Assembly (NCBI GenBank): GCA_028023455.1
Contig: JAQFVV010006208.1
Location: 10,086,963-10,150,962, forward strand
DNA from: Epiperipatus broadwayi
Taxonomy: Eukaryota; Onychophora; Udeonychophora; Euonychophora; Peripatidae
Direction of reading: 5' to 3'
DNA: 64,000 bases
Below the pieces are notes generated by a model. It did no database searches. It was not told the DNA's origin and saw nothing but the letters and a program-made list of their open reading frames with translations. The first letter of the stretch is position 1. Each line of letters starts with the position of its first letter. Both the position numbers and the translations under genes were made by a program. Below are positions 57,695-64,000 of the stretch, piece after piece.

Positions 57695-57975
57695 TTTTTT
57701 AATATATAGGGTATATGAGCACAGACTTTCACATGACCCACCACTCTCCACACTATCTCATAACACTGATACACTTGAACACATATATGTTGAAAAAAAA
57801 AAATTTTATTTATTAACCAAAATATATTTATTTTCTTCATATATGAATTTAAACCAAACCCCAACTTTTAATAAAAATTTTTCACCCCACCTCTACCCCC
57901 CCCCCCCCTAAAAAAAAATTGAAATAAAAACCCCCCTAGGCCAAATTTACACCCACGTTACCCAAAGCAAACTGA
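57695..57975 (-). mobile_element. Family C copy with a corrupted middle
   Basis: 57700-57793 and 57965-57990 match C well ('gggtatatgagcacagactt', 'ctgacccctcatgtac'). Between them (57794-57960) the sequence keeps only the outline of C but with stretched homopolymers (A11, C14, A9) and lost bases. That pattern is unlike neutral decay and more like consensus error. Confidence 0.5.
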
Positions 57976-58019
57976 CCCCTCATGTACAGGCCAATCCATT
58001 TAATATATACAAGGGATGG

Positions 58020-58159
58020 TCAGACATCACTACTATGTAATAAATGAAACACACAGGCTTATTACATAACTGTGTCTATATATGTAATATATAGGGTGAG
58101 CACAGATTTTCACATGACCCATCACTCTCCACACTATCTCATAACACTGATACACTTGA

Positions 58160-58193
<34 letters not shown>

Positions 58194-58700
58194 TGAAAAG
58201 ATAAATAATCACCAATATACATATTTCATGCTAAATTACATAGTAGAGATGTCTGCCCATCCCTTGTATATGTATTAAATGGATTATGTCCTGTACATGA
58301 GGGGTCAGATTGACTTTAGGTCAACATGGGTGTGACTAGAATCTCAGCCTCAGGGTGGCCTTTGAGCATTTCATCATCAGATTTTCAATTGGATGGACAG
58401 TTGAAGAGTTGGAGTGTGGAGCAGATTGAAGCCTGTCCATTAAAGTATGAGGATTGGCTATCTTAATATATATCTGAGCACTTATAGCATATATGTGTAG
58501 AGATGGTAATCTGGACCAACTGATGATTGCTGGTTTAGCGTGAAATACGTATATTGGTGATTATTTATCTTTTAGGTATATATGTGTTCAAATGTATCAG
58601 TGTTATGATATAGAGTGGAGAGTCATATGAAAGTCTGTGCTCATATACCCTATATATTACATATATAGACACAGATATGTAATAAGCCTGTGTGTTTCAG
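58020..58700. mobile_element. Family C inverted pair
   Basis: 58020-58235 is a minus-strand C with an inserted (CA)n/(TA)n. 58240-58700 is a nearly full plus-strand C with 'tgtacatgaggggtcagatt', 'ggatggacagttgaagagtt', a hammerhead-like core (58520-58545, stem TGCT/AGCG), and the 3' 'atatatagacacagatatg'. The outer ends match as inverted repeats. Confidence 0.65.
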
Positions 58701-58973
58701 TTAACTATTTTTTAAATAGATTTTCTTATATTACATAGATATTTCCTGATTTATATAATTAACTCATTTTGAAAGATAATTTATGCAAAGGTTGAAAAAA
58801 AAAATATACCTTTACTGTTGTGATATTTTAAAGCATATTTCTGATATAATTTAAAATAGTGAATTCCAAGTGATTAACTTTTTTTATAATTAATATGTTT
58901 TTCCCTACTGATAATGAATATTAAGAAGATACTTTTTATCTTTTTGAACTGTTTTTTTTTTTCATATGTCAAA

Positions 58974-59044
58974 GCATTGATCGGGAAGCAAACCTGGGCC
59001 AGCTGCTTGGAAGGCAGCTTTGCTAATCACTAGGCCACCAATGC
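58974..59044 (-). mobile_element. SINE-G, tRNA-Gly(UCC)-like
   Basis: A 71-nt tRNA-like unit on the minus strand. It has a 7-bp acceptor (GCATTGG with TCAATGC, one G-U), a D-arm-like 'gcctagtgattagc', an anticodon arm AGCTGC-CTTCCAA-GCAGCT with TCC in anticodon position, and a T-arm 'ccaggtttgcttcccg' with weak pairing. The tail 'tttgacatatgaaaa' matches the tails of the SINE-G copies at 31720 and 34821. That tail argues for a SINE rather than a functional tRNA gene, but this copy folds best. Confidence 0.6.
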
Positions 59045-59334
59045 TTGACTTTTTGTACTGTTGATGCATTATACACCTAATATGACTAAAAATAAAATTA
59101 GTTTGCTGCTAATAAATTTTATTTCCTCTTCCTTTTCATACTGCTAAATTGAATTATTATTTAACTTTACATGGTATATTGAATTCACCATGTTAAAGTG
59201 ATAACTTTGTGAATGCCAGATATTTTTTATGTAAATATGGATTTATATATGTTACATTTACTCAGAAAACTATAACATATGTATAAATATATACAATATA
59301 TATTAACATTTATATCTATAAAATATTTACTCAC

Positions 59335-59685
59335 CATAAATAAAACATTATGATAGTATGGCTACGTAAATAAGGGGTCTTAAAAATATCCATAATAGTA
59401 TATACTTTAGTTGCAGCCTCTTGAGAATTTTTCAAAACTGATGAATCACGTTTTTGGTTATTTAAGTTATCAAATGTCTGCCAATCAGAATTACACTCTG
59501 TCAGAGGCTTTTTCAAATTTGTGACTTCCTGAGGCGAAGCAATCTCATTTTTTATGGTATTGGAACTTAAAATTTTTTCCTTATTAATTTCAACTCCATT
59601 CATTTTTGCAGCTTTTTTTAAGGTCTTTAAAACCTCCTCCTCTTGCCCATGTGTCACTTGCCAGTGCATTGATTCAGGTAAAATT
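59335..59685 (-). CDS. SLC22-type transporter, exon encoding the TM6-TM7 loop
   Basis: Minus-strand exon of 351 nt, acceptor CATTTCAG (AG at 59687-59686), donor GTGAGT (59334-59329). It starts with the third base of a codon, then reads ILPESMHWQVTHGQEEEVLK then TLKKAAKMNGVEI. The L-P-E-S-x-x-W...G-x-x-x-E-A-x-x-x-L-x-x-A-A motif after TM6 is an SLC22 hallmark. A long polar cytoplasmic loop follows, ending MDIFKTPYLRSHTIIMFYLW at the start of TM7. The loop, about 85 residues between the AAK block and FKTP, is longer than in many family members. The exon upstream lies beyond base 64000 or was not recognised. Confidence 0.95.
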
Positions 59686-59764
59686 CTGAAATGTAATACA
59701 TATATAAAATTAATTCAATATCCCAATTAGTATATTGAAAAACATTAACTTAACTTGTACCATA

Positions 59765-60045
59765 TATAATATTAATATTACCTATATTCTTTATTATTTT
59801 TTATAATGCTTTTTTACAATCCACTATTGACAGTTTTGATTACCCCAGCAATATTCTTCAGAGCTATAATAAACACAATACACTATAACAAACAAAATAC
59901 AAATACATGTATATTTGTATTGTGTTTGTATAGTTTTGAAGAAGATTGTTGGTGCAATTGAAACTGTCAATAATGGATTGTAAAAAAAAAACATTGTAAA
60001 AAGTAATAAATAATACAGGTAATATTAATATTATATTAATTTGAC
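59765..60045. repeat. M8 foldback, about 280 bp
   Basis: The arms pair from 'taatattaatattacctata' with 'tttacaatccactattgaca' to the inverse 'tgtcaataatggattgtaaa' and 'aggtaatattaatattata'. The inner part contains 'ttgaagaagattgttggtgc' with 'aattgaaactgtcaa' (59935-59972), a degenerate GAAGA-hairpin-GAAAC outline. Its outer end is about 80 bp from the transporter exon acceptor. Confidence 0.7.
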
Positions 60046-60404
60046 AATTATAATACTTCATAAAGAAGATAAAGAATATTATACCATTTAAAGAGATTTA
60101 TGATCATTAAGGTGGTAATCTATGATAAAAAAACAACTAATCTCTATTGATCATATATTCCTGTCATAACATACATCATCAGCAGTTTGGAAACTAGCTG
60201 ATATTCCATCAACCATAAAAACACAAATTATATTTAAACATTTTCATAGTGTATATAAAATTTGAATATAATATTAGTGATAATTTAAATAAAACTTTTT
60301 TGTATAGTCTTAATATTAATTGACAAGTTAGAGCTTTTAATCAAATTCTTTTTTTAATAAATAAACATATTTAAAATAACATTTAAATATTTAAATAAAT
60401 AATT

Positions 60405-60880
60405 ACTATCACCACATGATCACTATTTCTTATGCTAGCACATAACTATTATTAAAACAGACAAACTCTCCATACAGTAGTGCCACTCAGTACCAATCCT
60501 GCCTAATAGGATAGAGGTGGCTATGGTTGTTAAAGAGCCAAAGGCACCAAAATGTATGGGTACTGAACTGCGTTCAGACCCATATGACTATATAAGCTAT
60601 TGAGCTTAGATTGGAAATATTGTGTTTTCAATTTTATTCTCATAGTTTTGTAGTTAAATAGAGATAAAAGGTGGCTGCAGGAGGGTTGTATTGGATCCTA
60701 AGATCTAGGTGCAGTGCTCTAAGATCCAAAGCTCCTCACTGACAAAAGCCACAAGCCAGAAACTAGTCTGGAAATATTGGATGAGTAGGCACTAGATGGG
60801 GATTTTATGCACAAATCCCCTGGAATCCATTGATTACTCTGGTTGGCACTGAGTGGCACTACTGTATGGAAAGTTTGCCT
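60405..60880. mobile_element. M1 foldback, most complete copy
   Basis: Left end 'caaactctccatacagtagt' with 'gccactcagt' (60465-60491). An inner segment 'gagataaaaggtggctgcag' is followed by the right arm to 'actgagtggcactactgtat' with 'ggaaagtttgcctgttttaa' (60846-60885). The outer left flank 'catgatcactatttcttatg' recurs beside other M1 copies and is probably part of the element. The termini read as (TTAA)AACAG on both sides, but a clean target duplication cannot be called. Confidence 0.75.
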
Positions 60881-60978
60881 GTTTTAATTGCTATCAAAAA
60901 TATGTAATAATATTGAATAACATTAACTTAACATGCACCATTTACAAAAATTAAACTAACCAATATCTGCAGGGCATG

Positions 60979-61003
60979 TTTCAGTTATAACTGATGTCAT
61001 CAG
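60979..61003 (-). other. Solo hammerhead-like core
   Basis: Minus strand: CTGATGA, then a hairpin around AGTTATAACT, then GAAAC. The flanks do not match another family in the window. Probably the relic terminus of a Penelope-type element. Confidence 0.35.
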
Positions 61004-61214
61004 CAGCTTGGTTGAGACTATCAAACATAACAATGCAATTTCTTATTTAAATATCATCATAACATTTAATTTGATATTAAAGTTTGAATGTAATTTGCCT
61101 AACTTTGTATTGGCTGAATATCACTTGACAATGCAGCAAAGTTCTTAATCAAACCCAATTTTAGAATTAAGTTTGATTTTTAAATAAGTAAATAACTAAT
61201 TGAACATCACTTAT

Positions 61215-64000
61215 ATATGGCCTTTATTTCCAAGAGACTGTAAAGTCATCAGCCAAGATAGTTTTTGGCAGCTGGGAAATGAGGATGCTAAGAATCTCCT
61301 GGTTGCAGACACAGACTGCCATTTGATAATAACATTATATTTAGATATTTAAACTGCAGATCACTTTCAAGTGAAGGAAGATTGCAAAATTTGGAAGAAC
61401 TGTCTCATATTAAATGTAATATTATTGCACTTTATAAAGTTAGAAGATAATATTAAAAGACAATTGATTTAAAAAGTGAGCCTGTACTGTCCCACAAAGA
61501 CACAAATATTGAAAATACAAGTAGGGTAGAATTCATAAAAATAAAAAATGGAAAAACAACATTGTGGAGATTGTAAGTGTATTGGATAGATTGTCAAGAT
61601 TAGTTATTCTTTTTAATAGCAGATATCAAGTGCAGTTACTTTAGGTTTGTGGTTTATACCCCTACAAGTTCACATTGTGATGTACAAAGGCTTTTGATCA
61701 GACAAAACAACATTTTAACATTGTAATGGGAAACTTTAGTGTTAGAAATGGTAAACAATTAAAAGTTGAAAGTGCTATAGGTAAATTTGCTTATAGTGAT
61801 AGAAATGAAAGATGCCACAAACTTGTGGTGTTTGCACAAAAAGAGACTTTATATTCTGAATTCAAGAAGAAATATGTTAAATGGACATAGAAGCATCCAA
61901 ATGAAGGTACAGCAGAATTGAATTATATTTTGATTAACAGAAAACATGTATTTCAAGATTGTGATATTCTTAATAAATTCAACACAGGAAGTGATTATCG
62001 ATTAGTAAGATGTAAGATACATGTTAATGCAAAACTAGAGAGACAAATTATTAAGAAAACAATATTCACAGTTGATATTTCTAGTCTCCAGAAACATTCC
62101 AATAAATTTAAATTAAAACTTGCAAATGGTTTTCAAATATTAACAGAGTTTTAACATGATTCAGATTTGAATGAAATCAACAGGAAGATAGCTGATACAT
62201 TTTTTAAAACTGCAACAAAGATAGCTGGTATAAAAAAGCAGCAATTGACCAATAAAATTTTTACTGAGACGACAATATATGAAGAAAAGAAGGTATATAA
62301 AAATGATGCATTAAGAAGAACAACATCTCAAATTTTGTAAATGAAAGCTGTAGAAGAGAATAAAAGTCCCAAGAGTGTAAAGCAATATTTTGGTATTTGT
62401 AGGAAACATATCTGCAAGTAGAAAAAAAAAGATGGAACTATTACTAAAAAGAAAGATGACACTATAAAATGTGTAGAAGAGTTTCATCAAGAATTATATC
62501 ACAACAGAGAACAAGAAAAAGTATCCTCTACAATTATTACATCCTGTGATTTATCCAGCATTTTAAACAAAGAAATGAGGCATGCAATCAAATTTATGAA
62601 GAAGAAAAAAGCTCCAGATAATGATGGAATTATAATCGATATCTTAAAAGAAGCAAGTAAAGAATTAGAAAAAAATTTGAGGAATTTATATACCAAATAA
62701 TTGTATTGAACTATTTCCATCATCTAATATGCGCATTGAATGTCTTTAGAAAAATGTAACTTTATTTAAATATTCCAAACACATTCAACTGTTAGCAATA
62801 GCATATCAAACAGGTTAGTATATGCACAATGTTTCAAGAGGTATTATTCTCCCCTCTTCTTTAGGTGTTGCTGGCCTGACCAGTGACAGTACTACTATGG
62901 GATTCGAAACTGGGTCCTTAGATTCTTGAATTTTAAGGTAACGATCTAACCAACTGAGCCATTATATACCAAATGTTTAAATGATAGAGATGTAGCAGAT
63001 GATTGGAAAAATATTTTTTTAAAAAGTGATAAAGAAGATATTATAAATTACAGACCTATCAGTCTTTTATCAGTTCTGCACAAAATTTTTACCAAAGTAA
63101 TTACGATTTGTCTGCAGCAAATTTTGGACTTTAATCAACCAAAAGAACAGACTGGATTTAAAAGTGTTTTTAGTACAGTATATCATTTACAAGTATCAAG
63201 AGAAGTTACAAAAAGAACCAATAAAAGATGAATTGCCATTATGTTTTGGATTTGTAGATTATAAAAAGGTATTTGACTCTATAAGCATTTATTCAGTGAT
63301 TAAAGCATTGGATCATCAATATATAGTAGATCCAGGATATTATATTCTGAGGAATATTTATAAAATTGTAACAACAACAATTAGATTTTATAATGATATT
63401 AAAAAATTAACATTGATAATGATATACAACAGTGTGACTTCATATCTCCAAAACATTTTACAGTAATTTGGCAAGAATTTTTTGTGGATTAAATGGAGAC
63501 TATTTAAGTCATCTACATTTTTAAGATGATTTAGTTGTTTTTGCAAATAATGCTTTAGAGCTTCAGTAAATGTTGCAAAAGTTATCAGATGAAAATAAGA
63601 AAGGATTAAAGGTAAATGTTAAAAAGACTAAAGTAAGCTTCAATGCATTTTCTTAAAAGATGGAAGTAAAGATTGATAATAATGAGTTAGAAAAAGTTAC
63701 CAATTACAAATGATTTAGTAGGATTATTACTACAGATGGAAACATAATGGATGAAATTAATCTTAGAATTAAACTTGGTTGGAGTGCTTTTGGTAGAAAT
63801 TATTTAATATTAAAAGGAAATATACCTATGTGTTTGAAAAAAATGTGTGTCACCAGTTCCTTCTTATAGACCTGAGATTGGCCACTTAACAGAAGAGCAT
63901 TAAAGACTTCAGATCACTCAACAAAGTATGGAGAGAGGTATATTAAGAATAACAAAAACAGATTGAAAACAAAATACATGGATGAGAGAACAAATGAGTG
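61215..64000 (+). pseudogene. RTE-type LINE, nearly complete, continues past the right edge
   Basis: The 5' block 'gagactgtaaagtcatcag' (61231) is shared with 22670. AP-endonuclease: YLNCRSLSSEGRLQNLEELS-like start, then TAELNYILINRKHVFQDCDI and FNTGSDYRLVRCKIHVNAKL (61911-62040). The linker has KKQQLTNKIFTE. The RT has NYRPISLLSVLHKIFTKVI (63050), CFGFVDYKKVFDSISIYSVI (63241-63300) and HLHF-stop-DDLVVFANNAL (63518). C-terminal GWSAFGRN and ETWPLNRRAL lie near 63780-63900. A SINE-A interrupts at 62699-62961. Dead copy: many stops, and the catalytic SDH of the endonuclease reads SDY. Confidence 0.9.
62699..62961 (-). mobile_element. SINE-A monomer with exact 13-bp target duplication
   Basis: Minus-strand, 263 bp, starting exactly at the A box TGGCTCAGTTGG (62961), with the intervening 'aattcaagaatctaagga', B box 'tttcgaatccc', then the body and AATAAAG-containing tail ending 'atggaaatagttcaat'. 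It is flanked by 'ttatataccaaat' at 62686-62698 and 62962-62974. Removing the insert restores the LINE reading NLYTK-CLNDRDVADDW, so the ends are certain. Duplication length and 5' integrity indicate LINE-type target-primed insertion. Confidence 0.95.

Overview
This is animal genomic DNA: strongly AT-rich (about a quarter to 30% GC by eye), almost gene-free, and packed with decayed transposable elements. One host gene can be supported. It is a minus-strand SLC22-type (organic cation/anion transporter-like, major facilitator superfamily) gene, of which five exons are visible at 59335-59685, 36720-36854, 19936-20021, 13584-13704 and 11217-11289. Reading phases match across all four introns (about 22.5, 16.7, 6.2 and 2.3 kb). 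The 5' exons (TM1-TM6) must lie beyond base 64000 and the last exon(s) (TM12 and C-terminus) to the left of base 1. Most of the window is therefore intron. The element mix (RTE-type LINEs, Penelope-like elements with a GIY-YIG endonuclease, pogo/Tigger, hAT) together with the composition suits an arthropod, perhaps a chelicerate; that placement is only a guess.

Layout. 1-11 kb: a Penelope GIY-YIG fragment, an RTE 3' end, foldback elements and tRNA-derived SINEs. 11-20 kb: three transporter exons separated by SINE dimers, perfect palindromes and TIR elements. 20.7-22.2 kb: an inverted composite of two Penelope 3' ends. 22.7-24.2 kb: an RTE LINE 5' half. 24.9-26.2 kb: a Penelope RT remnant. 26.2-27.7 kb: a GC-richer island of broken reading frames. 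29.1-30.1 kb: a pogo/Tigger transposase remnant. 30.1-35.2 kb: tandem Penelope units carrying the same nested insertions. 35.8 kb: a hAT MITE with an exact 8-bp target duplication. 36.7 kb: a transporter exon. 37-41 kb: large foldbacks. 41.4 kb: a pure (AAT)n tract. 42-43 kb: a Penelope endonuclease. 43-48 kb: featureless AT-rich DNA. 48-54 kb: LINE fragments, a SINE-derived minisatellite, a SINE dimer with a triplicated head, and a CpG-retaining island with telomere-like repeats. 55-59 kb: foldbacks and family-C repeats, one of them corrupted. 59.3 kb: a transporter exon. 61.2-64 kb: a nearly full RTE LINE carrying a SINE with an exact 13-bp target duplication.

Labels used below. P1/P2/P3 = Penelope-like families. 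SINE-A = tRNA-headed SINE starting TGGCTCAGTTGG. SINE-B = tRNA-like element with B box GGATCAATTCC. SINE-G = short tRNA-only SINE. C = a repeat with B box GTTCGAATCCC. M1-M8 = foldback or TIR families. The most interesting pattern is that several otherwise unrelated repeats (P1 3' end, P2 junction, SINE-A, C, M1 and solo sites) carry a hammerhead-ribozyme-like core, CUGANGA - short hairpin - GAAA. Hammerhead motifs are known from Penelope-like elements; their apparent spread into tRNA-headed SINEs and foldback elements here is the lead most worth checking.
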